Assembly (NCBI GenBank): GCA_036927565.1 | Contig: JAYESD010000008.1 | Span: forward strand, 125,143,498-125,207,497 | Direction: 5' to 3' | DNA from: Tuctoria greenei | Lineage: Eukaryota; Streptophyta; Magnoliopsida; Poales; Poaceae | Length of the DNA stretch: 64,000 nt | Shown: positions 23,960 to 34,192 of the stretch, piece by piece | Numbering within the stretch: the first letter of the stretch is position 1 | How the letters are laid out: the number at the start of each line of letters is the position of its first letter | Made by a program: the position numbers and the translations under genes | Notes under the pieces: generated by a model | Databases searched by the model: none | The model's input: only the letters and a program-made list of their open reading frames with translations | What the model was told of the DNA's origin: nothing

Positions 23960-26900
23960 AAAAACTATGCTGAGCTCGGGTCTGTGCCTTCGTGAAGAAA
24001 TCCGCCAACTGAAGCTCGGAAGGCACATATACTGAAGGTCAACAACACCGTCTTGCACATGTGCTCGTGTATAAGAAGCATCAACACCAATATGCTTGGT
24101 AAGCTCATGCTTAACCGGATCACGAGCAATACTGATAGCACCTATACTGTCTGACAAAAGAGGAGTCGGCATACCAACAGAAACACCAAAGTCCTCAAGC
24201 AACCATCACAACCAAGTAACCTCTGCACTCACAAGAGCCATAGCACGCAACTCAGCCTATGCACTCGAACGAGAAACTGCTATGCTTCTTTGTCTTCCAA
24301 GCAATGAGGGAACCACCAAGAAAAACACAATAGGCAGAAAGAGATCGACGATCAGAGGGATCACTAGCCCAAGTAGCATCAGAATATGCTTTGAGCTGTA
24401 AAGAGCTAGAGCGTGGAAATAACAGGCGTCTAGAGATAGTCTCACGTAGATAACGCAAGACACGAAGCAAGTGACTATAGTGGATCTGGGTGGGAGCGGA
24501 AACAAACTGACTCAGAATGTGAATAGAGTACAAGATATCAGGACGAGTGACACCAAGGTATACGAGACTCCCTACAATATGAAGGTAACGAGTAGGATCA
24601 TCAAGAGGCTCACCATCAGTGGCTCGAAGATAAACATTGAGTTCCATGGGAGTCTTAACAGTTCGGTGATCAGTAAGAGAAGCCTGATTAATAAGATCCT
24701 GAATGTACTTCTCCTGAGACAGATAAATTCCCTTAGGGGAGGAAGAAACCTCAATCCCAAGAAAGTAGCGAAGAGGACCAAGATCGGACATAAGAAATTT
24801 CTCACTGAGATGGGCCTTTACAAAGGATATGTACTCTGAATCATCTCCGGTGATGATCATGTCATCAACATAGAGAAGAAGAAGAGTGCGGCCACGAGAC
24901 GAAGTGTGCACAAAAAGCGCGAGATCATGAGCACCGGCAGAGAAACTAGTAGCAGTGACCACAGACGCAAAACGCTGAAACCAAGCACGAGGAGCCTGCT
25001 TAAGGCCATAAAGAGAGCATCGAAGGCGAAAAACCATACTATCAGGAACAGAATACCCAGGTGGTAGCTGCATATAAACTTCCTCGCGCAGCTCACCATT
25101 AAAAAAGGCATTCTTCACATCAAGTTGAGAGATAGACCAGTCACGAATAGAGGCCACATCAAGCAAAGTGCGAACAGTGATCATGTGAGCGACAGGAGCA
25201 AAGGTCTCATCATAGTCGCGACCATATTCCTCCTGGAAGCCACGAGCGATTAATCGAGCCTTATATCGCTCAAGTGAACCATCAGAGCAGGTCTTAACCT
25301 TATAGACCCACTTACAGGTGATCAGGCAAACACGTGGGGGATAGGGCACAAGTTCCCATGTGCCGGTATGCTCGAGAGCAGCAATCTCCTCAGTCATCGC
25401 ATGCTACCATTCTGGATGAGGAACAACATCACAATACGTAGCCAGCTCAGGTATAGCAGTAGCAGCAAAGCTAGAAGGAGAGTATTGAACAGGAGGCTGG
25501 CGAGGATGATGACCATGTCCAAGAGGCTGCTTAGGAGAAGAATCATCGGAAGGAGATGATCCCTCAGAAAAAAAAGGCGTATCTGGAGAGGCAGGCTGAG
25601 CTAGAAAAGCTGAGACATCAGAAGATGACTCAACTGGAGTAGATGACTCAACTGGAGTAGGCGGCTCATTAGAAGATGGAACATCTGAAGGGGGCTCAAC
25701 TCATCGAGTATAAACCTGCATGACAGGAGCCTTAAAAGTGTAATCGGGAACCAAAGAACAAGGCTCCGAAGAAGAAGGTGAGACTGTCAAACGTGGTACA
25801 GAGTGTGAAAGGGGTACACTAGCAATAGGAGCATATGGAAAGAACAAGAACGGAAAAGGATCAACTACAGATGCAGAAGACGCATCAGAGGAAGGACAAG
25901 GATAGAAAGGACGTGTTTCATTAGAAACAACATCCCGTGAAATCCTCATCCTTCGACCAACTGGATCCCAACAACGATAACCCTTATGCTCTGAGCTATA
26001 CCCTAAGAAAATACACTCAACCGACTGATCAGTCAGCTTAGTACGCTCACGAGGTGCGAGCAGCACATAGCACACACAACCGAAAAGACGAAGGCTGGTG
26101 TAAGCAGACATCTTGCCCGTAAGACGCTCAAAAGGAATCCCACCTTTAAGAGCAGACGAGGGTTGAATGTTAATTAAAAAAGTGGTAGTGGAAACAGCCT
26201 CAGCCCAAAAATGAGGCAGAACAGAGGAAGCAATGAGATGTGTATGTGCTGTCTCAAAGAGATGACGATGTTTTCGCTCAGCAACACCATTCTGAGCATT
26301 AGCACCAGGGCAGGAATATTGAGCAAGGGTACCTTGCTCAGAAAGAAAATCAGGAAGAGCATCAAAGAGGTACTCACCGATAGAGTCAGCACAAAATACA
26401 TGGATAGAAGTGTCAAAATGAGTGCGAACCATAGCCGAAAAAGACTTATATATAGAGAATGCCTCACTACTATGTTTCATGAAGTAAACCCATGTGTGGC
26501 GAGAAAAATCATCTATAAAAATGATAAATTACTGATGCCCTCCTTTGGAAACAAAAGAAGCAGGATCCCAAACATCTGAATGAACAAGATCAAAAGGACG
26601 TTGAAATACTGACTCAATAGAAGGATAGGGAAGCTGAATCTGCTTTCTTAATCGACAACCCTGACACTGAGCTAACGATTGAGTTCCTGAAACCGATCCT
26701 AAGACACCATGACGAATAAAGGCAGATAGACGAGAGCCACAAATATGTCCTAGATGATGGTGCCACTGAGCAAAAGATGAGATATAAGGAGCAGCAAAAG
26801 CGGAGCTAACACGACTAGTAGGCGCAGCGGAAGGAAGACGAAGCCAGTCAAGCTCCCAGAGATGCTGGGAATCGCAACGACGAGGACCAGAGCCAACAAG

Positions 26901-27887
26901 CGAACTCGTACGACGATCCACAATAGAACAAAAATCAGAATCAAGAATCACTCGACAGCCATGATCAGTGAGTTGACCAGCAGATATAAACTGCATGGTC
27001 AGGTTAGGAACATAGGAGACATCAGGAACATTAAAAGAATCAGATAAAAAGGTGCCTTGTCCATGAACTGGAAGTGAAGAACCATCGACAGTAAGAACAA
27101 TGAGAGATGATAAACATGTGGAGTAAGGAGTCATATGAAACAAAGCCCCAGAATCAAGAATCCATGGGCGAGTACCTAAACGAGAAGTGGAAGGTGGTCC
27201 CTCAGAGGAAGACAGAGAAGTAGCAGCAGATCCTGGAAGTGCATAAGGCTGAGTCACAATACCAACAGCTCCTGAAGATGTAGAGGCAGCAAGGCGACGA
27301 AAAAGCATAAGCAACTGAGCATTTGTGACAGCAGAAATCCCGTGGCATCCTCCAGTACCAGCACCACGAGCATCCTATGAAGAATGGCAAGCCTGAACAC
27401 CAGCAGTGGGTCGAGAAGTCGAAGAACGAGCAGGCAAAGCGGTAGAGGTCCGCAACAAGCCACAATCACGAAGACGAGTCTCCTCCATCTGATCAAAGAA
27501 CTCTTCCACGGTAGCATCTCTATGTCGTAACAGCTGCTCATGACAAAAAACAGCTAGAGATGTAGACTGACCAGTAGTCTCGTAACGACGACGTAAAAAA
27601 GACCACAGCTAGTGTGAATATTCATACTCAACAATATCAGCAGCAAGATGATCATCCATACTAGCAACAAGAATAACATCAGTTCAAGCATCATCATCCA
27701 ACCAAGCCTTATATACGCTGAAGTCAGACTCGTAGGAAGACGGGCATTTGAGCTCGCCTGTAAGAAACTCTCAAAGACGCAGACCACGTATATACAGACG
27801 CATGCGGGAAACCCAATCACGATAATTGGTGCCACTGAAAAGCACTGGACATCGCAGGACTAGAACACCGCTCGACGAAGAAGTCAT
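23960..27887 (-). pseudogene. Copia Gag-Pol polyprotein of the short-LTR element
   Basis: The likely start is the ATG whose complement is at 27885-27887, giving a Gag N-terminus containing LFSGTNYRDWVSRMRLYI (DUF4219/UBN2-like). A decayed Gag middle follows (27835-27200). Next are the protease with an intact PWILDSGALFHMT (near 27165), the zinc region WHHHLGHICGSRL (near 26760) with CQGCRLRKQ, and the integrase core, where a stop falls at about 26532 just before IDDFSRHTWVYF; its second acidic region reads CADSIGEYL instead of the usual DSGGEY. An open RT follows at 25397-24252 (QLDVKNAFFNGELREEVYMQ, YGLKQAPRAWFQ, LLYVDDMIITG). The RNase H end continues at 24202-23960 after a frameshift (DSIGAISIARDPVKHELTKHI). 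The RT is the best preserved in the window. Only a handful of lesions break the ORF despite diverged LTRs. Confidence 0.85.
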
Positions 27888-28448
27888 TGTGACGAGATGA
27901 CAGTCGATGGCTAAAGCGCAAAGCGAGCAACGGCGGTTGACGGCGAGAGCGTAGAAGAATAAGCGGCGCAAGCTGCAGTTTTTTTTTTCTTTTTAAGGAC
28001 TGAACCCTAAGCCGCCTCACATCAGAACCAATTGGGTTCGGTGGCTGGAAGCAAGATCCAAAGATCCAGCAGGAGCAAAGACTTGAAGAGTGTGGACACG
28101 TGAAGCAGAGAGACGTGAAGCAGAGACCAAAAAGATCCAGCAAGCACGTCACAGCCAGCATGGATCCTGCAAGCACGTCATGGCTAGCAGCGGCACGTCA
28201 CGGCCAGCAGCTGACGTCTGGAGGACGCAAAGTTCGGAGGTGGTCCCGCCGATTGGATTGAACCAACACGCTGACCGGATCTGGTAGTCGAGGCACGATC
28301 CCGACGACGGGAGCAGCGCCGAGAGTTGGAAACGCAAGATCCAAAGACGCGGAACAACGTCGGGATCCGGCGAAAAACCGCAGGCATAGCGGTCGACGGT
28401 GATGGCTAGGGTAAAAAACCCTAATTTGTTGGCTCTGATATCATATTA

Positions 28449-28574
28449 TGAATAATAAGCTTGTATTATTATAAGAGCCAGAAACCACAATAAATAGAGG
28501 TATAAGGGATTATAAATATGCGGAAAAGTCCCTATACAAAGGGGAGAATACAAATAACTCATATATCTCTAACA
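28449..28574 (-). repeat. 5' LTR of short-LTR copia
   Basis: 126 bp, TGTTAGAGATATATGAG...TTATTCA on the minus strand, containing an AATAAATAGAGG TATA-like stretch on the plus strand. It is adjacent to the primer site complement at about 28431-28444. Confidence 0.85.
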
Positions 28575-28872
28575 GTTTTGAGTGTTGCATCCAGAGCCGT
28601 GTGAGAAAGAAAAGGATGAAGCTAAACTAGGGCGTGTGAAGATGCTCTATATTGAAGTTAGAGTTGTCCGGTGATGTTTGGTAAGAAAATTATCCTCAAC
28701 TCTAGAAAGTATAGTTTTGAGGATGCAATGTCATTTGTGCCCCCCGGTCATTTGTGTTTCGGATCTTTCTAAAAAAAATATTTTCGTGAACAGCTGACGC
28801 GGTAGAGTGTTTTTGCAACTGTGACTATGTGAGCACTAAAAGCATCGGAACATTCATGCATGCAAGCTCATT
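28575..28872. other. Gap between copia and LINE; possible older LINE tail
   Basis: There is no gene. Bases about 28754-28780 (tttcggatctttctaaaaaaaa) closely resemble the 3' end of the LINE at 33612-33631 (ttccggatctttcaaaaaaaa), suggesting the tail of another, older LINE copy. Confidence 0.4.
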
Positions 28873-31416
28873 TTACTGTTCGCAACCTTGATTCACCTGG
28901 ACAGGATGTTTTGTAACAAAGTGGGAGGCGGGCTTTCCTGACCTCTCTCTTCGGAGTTTATCATCCTCACTGTCAGATTATTGTCCTATCCTGCTATGTC
29001 CTCTACAGCGTCCACGGCGTCGTGCAGTATTTCGCTTTGAATCCTTCTGGAGAAAGGTGTCGAGCTATCAAGAAATCATCCAGGATGCATGGACCTCCGT
29101 GCCCCAATGTCAATCCCCACTAAACACCTTCCATAACAAACTTCGAGTAGTGGCAAGGGAGCTGAGGAAATGGAGCCGATCGACTTTTGGCAATGTCAAA
29201 ATGCAACCGGCCATGATCAACGAAGTCATTCTTCAACTGGACATCGCTCAGGAATTTTGTGCACTCTTCGGATGGGTAAGTATGCTCCGGCGTGACCTAA
29301 AAGTCATGATGTTGGGTCTTGCGGCTGTTGAACGATCTAGACGCCGGCAGGCTTCCAGGATTACATGGCTCAAGGCAGGAGATGCTTGCACCCGATTTTT
29401 TCACATGAAGGCCAATGGACGGTCCCAGAAATTATTTATTTCGCAGCTCAAAAGAAACAACCACGGGTATGTCTATACTCAAGATGCCATGGCTGACCTT
29501 ATGCACCCCACATTTAGAGCACCATTGGGACTGCAGCGCAGCGCACGCTCACTGTACGGTGGGAAGAGTTGGGTGTCCCCCTGCTCAGTAACCATGAACT
29601 GCATAGAGAATTCCCTGAGGCAGAGATCAAGGAAGCAATTTGGGATTTACCAACTGAAAAGGCACCGGGGCATGAGGTTTTACTCGTGAATTCTACTGTA
29701 GCTGTTGGGAAGTTATCAAGCATGACCTTCGGGCTGCATTCGAGTGTTTATTTAACCTTAGAGGAGGTCCCCTTTGGAAACTCAACGGTGCCTTAATCAC
29801 CTTGCTCCCAAAGACAGAAGTACCAGAGCTACCAAGTGACTTCTGTCCCATAAGTCTAATACATTCCTTTGCGAAGCTCTTCACAAAGGTGCTAGCTCAG
29901 TGTATTCAACCGCAACTGGATGATCTAGTAACACTGGTCGAGAGCGCCTTTGTTTGTGGTCGGTGCATCTACGACAATTTTTATATGTTAAGAATCTGGT
30001 CAGCATATATCACCGGAAGAAGTGCCCCCTTCTCATGTTCAACTTCGACATATCAAAGGCCTTTGATTCCATTTCGTGGAGTTTTCTGATAGAAATGCTT
30101 AAGCGGAGGGGCTTTCCAAGGTGCTGGATCAACTGTCTATGCCTCATCTGGTCTTCTTCAACATCTGCAGTTCAACTTAATGGAGGCATTAAGCAGTGGA
30201 TCAAACATGGGAAAGGTCTGCGGCAACGCGAACCCATCTCTCCCTATCTTTTCATCTTGGGCATCGATATCCTGCAGAGAATATTCGAGCTGGCCACCAG
30301 GGAAGGAATCCTCACACCTCTCTTTGATAGAGTGGCAAAGACAAGAGCCTCATTATATGCGGATGATGTTATAGTTTTTATCAACCCAATCGAAATAGAG
30401 GTATCCGCGGCCATGCAAACTATGGAAAGCTTTGGCTGCGCCACAGGTTTGCATGTCAACATGATGAAAAGCTTAGTAGTCCCTATCAGATGCGATGAGC
30501 TAATGCTGCAGACAGTTCTACAAAGCTTTCAGGGGCAAGTTCTAAATCTCCCAATCACATATTTGGGTCTGCCTTTGGGAACATCTTGTCCGTCGATGTT
30601 AGAATTGCAACCAATCCTGGACAAGGCACAAAAACATCTTGCTGCATGGCCAGCGAGTCTGCTTAGCATGCGGGACGAAGAGAACTTGTTAGATCGGTGC
30701 TCAGTACCCTCCTGATTTACGCCATGACAGCTCTTCGGCTCCCCAAGCAATTCATCAATTCATTGGACAAGATGAGGCGACGCTTCTTATGGGCAGGAGC
30801 TCAGGAACCCAGTGGGGCCCCAAATGCAAAGTCAATTAGTCCAAGGTCTGCCGACCAGTAGATCGCGGGGGGGTCAGCCTTCTCGACCTACATCGATTTG
30901 GCAGGGCTCTCAGACTTTGTTGGCTATGGCATAGCTGTCGTTCTCCAAACAAGACGTGGAGCGGCATGAAACTGCCTGTAGATCCTTCGGATGTATGTTT
31001 GTTTGCTATGGCCACAAGGGTGACAGTTCATAATGGTCGCAACACAAAATTCTGGACATCCAATTGTAGACACGGCCGCCCACTAGCTGCATCATTTCCT
31101 ATGCTATTCTGAATCAGTCGCAGGAAAAACAGGTATGTGGCCGACGCGATACGCAACCAAAATTGGATCCACAACCTGATGCACCAGATGACGATGGAGC
31201 TGCTGCCCGAGTTTACGCAGCTCTGGGAGGACATACAAGGAGTGGACCTGTCTGATGACCCTGAGCTGTGTGATGAGATCCGATGGGTCCTAACTGGAAA
31301 TGGTGAGTACTGGACCCGTTCTGCTTATGATGCTCAGTTCAAGGGCTGCACATTGTCGTGGTTCCCATCGAGGATCTAGGCGATTTGGGAACCTCCCAAA
31401 TGCAATTTTTTCGGAT

Positions 31417-32730
31417 CACTACAGGAATCGGCGAATAGAGTGTCGGCCATATGAGCGTCGGTTGGCTATAGAAATCGACATTTATACAATAAAATGTCGG
31501 TGCACCGACGCTTTTAGCCGACAAAATCTTGGGGACACATTTAACTCATAATTGCGTCTAGGTTGACGCTCTTATTCTTTATGAGAGTCGGTTTAAATTC
31601 ACCGACACATTTAACATAAAGATTGTCAGCCTGAACAACCGACACAGATACACCTTTTAAAAGCGTCGGTACGTCTAACAAACTAACGTCCTTAGGTTCT
31701 GACACACACAAAATAAAATTCCTACGGCCTGTCGTCGCGCGTGGGCAGTTCAAAAAAAGTATGTCCGCCGCCAACGCGGCCCCGGACGCATCCGCGCCGT
31801 CGCGCCCTTCCGTCGTGCGCGTTCGCTGACGCGCCCTTCCACCGCCGCATCCTACCGCCGTCTGTGCCGTTGCGCCCTTCCGCCCTGTGCACGTCCGCCG
31901 CCGCCACGAGCGTCCTTTCGGCGCCGCGCACGTCTGCGCCGTTGCGCCCTTCTGCCCTACGCGCATCCATCGTCGCCGCGTTCTTCCGCCGTCAGCACCG
32001 TCGCGCCCTTCCTCCCTGCGCGTCCACCGCGCCGCCGTGTCCTTCTGCCACCGCGCGCGTCCGCACCGCTGCGCCCTTCCGCCCTGCGCGAATCTGCCGC
32101 CGCCACGTCCTTCCGCCATTGCGCTCTTTCGCCACCACGTGCGTCCGCGCCGCAGTGCACATCTGAGCCGCAACGCCCTTCCTTCGCCGCCGTGTCCGCG
32201 ACCGACGCAACTTCCTCTCTCCTCTTCATTTGCCTCCGTCTTCGACCGTGTTTGAGATCTCAACGTGAAGAAGCGGGACAAAGGAGAAGAAGCACTTGGA
32301 GACAGAGGAGAGAAAGGAGGATGTACACGTACTAGGCAAGTGGGGTTTAATGCAGGGAGGGGGGGCCGGGAGAAGGAAAAAATTTGATCCGGGAAACGTG
32401 GTGCCAGAAGTGGTCCCACCAGAATTCTAGATTTTTGGCAAGGGATCGGGAGGGCGCGCGCGGAAATATTTTGGGTGGGCGCGCACAGAAATGCGTCGGC
32501 CAGTCAGCTCAAACCGACACACTTAGTAAGTGTTTATTAAGTGTGTTGACGCATTTAGTAAGAGCATTGGTTGAACTGACATATTTATTAAGTGTGTCAG
32601 TTTCTTAAGTTTGGCCGACACATTTAGTTTACGGGTGTCGGTTTAAAAACCGACACTTTTAGTCGATTTAAACACGTCGGGGCCGACGCCTCTAATTGAA
32701 CCGACACCTTATTCATCGTTTCCTGTAGTG
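31417..32730. mobile_element. Non-autonomous CACTA transposon inside the LINE
   Basis: 1314 bp. The left end is CACTACAGGAATCGGCGAAT and the right end is the complement of CACTACAGGAAACGATGAAT. The 3-bp target duplication is GAT at 31414-31416 and 32731-32733. Joining the flanks restores the LINE's CNFFGW zf-RVT motif, proving the boundaries. Subterminal regions (31430-31700 and 32480-32715) carry many direct and inverted GTGTCGG/CCGACAC-type repeats, the probable transposase-binding sites. The core is GC-rich and repetitive, with no transposase gene. Confidence 0.95.
31780..32200. repeat. GC-rich degenerate minisatellite in the CACTA core
   Basis: Repeated phrases of the type gcgcccttccgccctgcgcg and tccgccgccgcc recur about every 35-65 bp on the plus strand. 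The repeat keeps a minus-strand frame open (292 codons, 31541-32419) with Arg/Gly/Ala-rich phrases such as AEGRNGAD. It looks like compositional openness, not a gene. Confidence 0.6.
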
Positions 32731-33208
32731 GATGGCTGTTGGTACAAAATAAGCTATGGACGGCAGCTTCACTGTAGCGCAGGGATGGACCAATCAATAT
32801 TTGTATGCATTATGCAATAGAAATGTCCAAAGAACTCTGCACCTATTTATGGAATGTTCGGTATCACTAGTGTGGTCATTGGTCGCTCGGGCAGTGGCCA
32901 TTCATTTAGTTCAGCCCAACAGTTGCATCCTTTTCGACGACATTGGCACTTGGTTCGAACATCTTTCGACGTCGGCCACTGAGCGGCGACGGCGTCCCAT
33001 TTCCTCTCTTATTGTGCTGGTGTGCTGGACTCTATGGTGCGAACGCAACAGGAGAGTCTTCCATCATAAAGAAAGAATGGTTTGGCAGATTATCAAGGAC
33101 ATTAAAGAAGCAATCAGACTCTGGTCGACAGCAGGAATGAAGGACCTCCATTGCCCACTCCCGACCATGTAAAATGGGATGCATATAAGCTGATGGAAAT
33201 AGTCACTA

Positions 33209-33560
33209 GATGGTTGGTGCTGTTGAAATATAAGTGAATTGCCTACCATCCCTTATCAGCTTCAGCGCATACTAGCTTAACATGGTATCAGAGCCAGAGG
33301 TCTCGAGTTCGAATCCTGGCGGGCGCAATTTATTAAAAGAATAAAATAAAATTGCAGCCGACTTCTATTCCACGTTTGCAGAGCCAAAAGAGCCTGCACG
33401 TGAGGGGGAGTGTTGAAATATAAGTGAATTGCCTACCATCTCTTATCAGCTTAAGATTTTGAGGGCAACTGGTCAGCGCATACTAGCTTAACAAGTGCAT
33501 CTCCTATGCACTAGACAGGCTCAGATGGTTGGTGCATCTCCTATGCACTAGACAGGCTCA
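33209..33560. repeat. 37-bp tandem duplication in the LINE 3' region, split by the TRIM
   Basis: Copy 2 is intact at 33524-33560 (gatggttggtgcatctccta...). Copy 1 is 33209-33220 joined to 33499-33523, with the TRIM and its target duplication in between. The two copies are identical, so the duplication predates the TRIM but is recent or conserved. Confidence 0.85.
33221..33493 (+). mobile_element. TRIM (terminal-repeat retrotransposon in miniature)
   Basis: A 273-bp element. The left terminal repeat (33221-33282, 62 bp) and right terminal repeat (33411-33493, 83 bp) both begin TGTTGAAATATAAGTG and end ACTAGCTTAACA; the left lacks 21 bp present in the right. The primer site TGGTATCAGAGCC (33283-33295) directly follows the left repeat, and the polypurine tract GTGAGGGGGAG (33400-33410) precedes the right one. 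The target duplication is ggtgc/agtgc (33216-33220, 33494-33498). There is no coding capacity. The interior contains a tRNA T-arm-like stretch, GAGTTCGAATCCTGG. Confidence 0.93.
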
Positions 33561-33642
33561 TTCTGTGTGTGTTTGTACTCTGATTCCCTGCTTATTAATA
33601 TATGCCGGTGTTCCGGATCTTTCAAAAAAAATTACTGTTCGC

Positions 33643-34192
33643 GCTTGGTGCCTTGAACCTCGTGGCAAAGGGTTGTTTGCCACAAAATGTGTTTCGGTTT
33701 TACTCACCTTGTCGCTTCTGAGCAGATTAGGCTCAATTCTGATGTCATTCCCGCCATGTCAGCGTGCATGTTTGATTCTCTTATGTTCTGCGCAGCCGTT
33801 GAGACCGCGGGACCGCCCTTTGCACAGCTGTTTCTCCCCTATTCTTCGCCATTCGTCCACGCGCGTGCAAGCCAAATAAAGAACAGGGCAGATAAGAGAG
33901 CACAAATCCTAAGCTCCCAACTGACATCCTTTTTCTGTCCTTGAGAAGATCAGAGGTCGTAAAATTCAATGCAATCTTCTTCGATCGTCTTTTGTGAAAT
34001 TATCTTTCTCGGATCAATTCCACGATCAGATGATCTGCTCCTTCAAGCTAAGGAACCTCATTTTCCTCTGGCGTGCTCTGACGCAGGCTTCGATCTCGTT
34101 CATTTCCATTTCCTATGGTGATCCATTGAAACCGCAGCAACAAGGTTTGTTCTTGCTTGACATGCATCTTCGTCGCTGGCGGAGGGCCAACG
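33643..34192 (+). promoter_or_regulatory. Upstream region of the J-protein gene (no clear core motif)
   Basis: These are the 550 bp between the LINE's right target repeat and the J-protein ATG. They must hold the 5' untranslated region and proximal promoter unless transcription starts inside the LINE. I see no good TATA box and no convincing array of heat-shock elements (alternating nGAAn/nTTCn). A short upstream ATG at 34162 is out of frame with the gene. Confidence 0.4.

Larger units (their letters stand above)
23783..28574 (-). mobile_element. Short-LTR Ty1-copia element
   Basis: It is bounded by ~130-bp LTRs (23783-23912 and 28449-28574), with a primer site reading TGATATCAGAGCC on the minus strand next to the right LTR and a polypurine tract (gagtttgagaggag on the minus strand) next to the left LTR. 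Its single long polyprotein region is in copia order. The LTRs differ at roughly one base in six, so this is an old insertion. No clean target duplication is visible (left flank ends tgtta, right flank begins gtttt). Confidence 0.9.
28895..33172 (+). pseudogene. LINE ORF2 (endonuclease end, reverse transcriptase, zf-RVT), broken
   Basis: The fragment begins in the endonuclease C-terminus (SDYCPILL-like, near 28973-28996) in a frame that shifts before 29057. The 29057-29500 part is the linker with ITWLKAGDACTRFFHMKANGR. The reverse transcriptase spans about 29800-30690: LPKTEVPELPSDFCPISLI, NFDISKAFDSISWSFL, GLRQREPISPYLFILGID (the usual GD is changed) and SLYADDVIVFI, with the catalytic ADD present near 30355. 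After about 30700 the frame breaks again. The zf-RVT region resumes at 31137-31416, is split by the CACTA, and continues at 32734-33172 with LHLFMECSVSLVWS and a C-terminal ERNRRVFHH block. At least five frame changes and the CACTA make it inactive. Confidence 0.85.
28884..33631 (+). mobile_element. 5'-truncated L1-type LINE with 11-bp target duplication
   Basis: It is flanked by perfect direct repeats ttactgttcgc at 28873-28883 and 33632-33642, and ends in ggatctttcaaaaaaa immediately before the right repeat. This is the signature of target-primed reverse transcription. The body holds the C-terminal end of an endonuclease domain, reverse transcriptase and zf-RVT domain of plant L1 ORF2. Two later insertions sit inside it: a CACTA (31417-32730) and a TRIM (33221-33493). 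Without them the LINE is about 3.1 kb. Confidence 0.92.

Noticed and set aside
23783..28574. Clean target duplication for the short-LTR copia
   Set aside because: Flanks read tgtta and gtttt; too different to claim.
31541..32419. 292-codon minus-strand ORF in the small CACTA
   Set aside because: Arg/Gly/Ala-rich repeats produced by a GC-rich minisatellite; no domain, no conserved start, and it runs across CACTA subterminal repeats.
33283..33325. tRNA gene
   Set aside because: Only a T-arm-like stretch is present; no D-arm, anticodon arm or A box. It is the TRIM primer site and interior.
34157..34192. Upstream extension of the J-protein
   Set aside because: The in-frame upstream codon is TTG, not ATG, and the family begins with the residues encoded at 34193.
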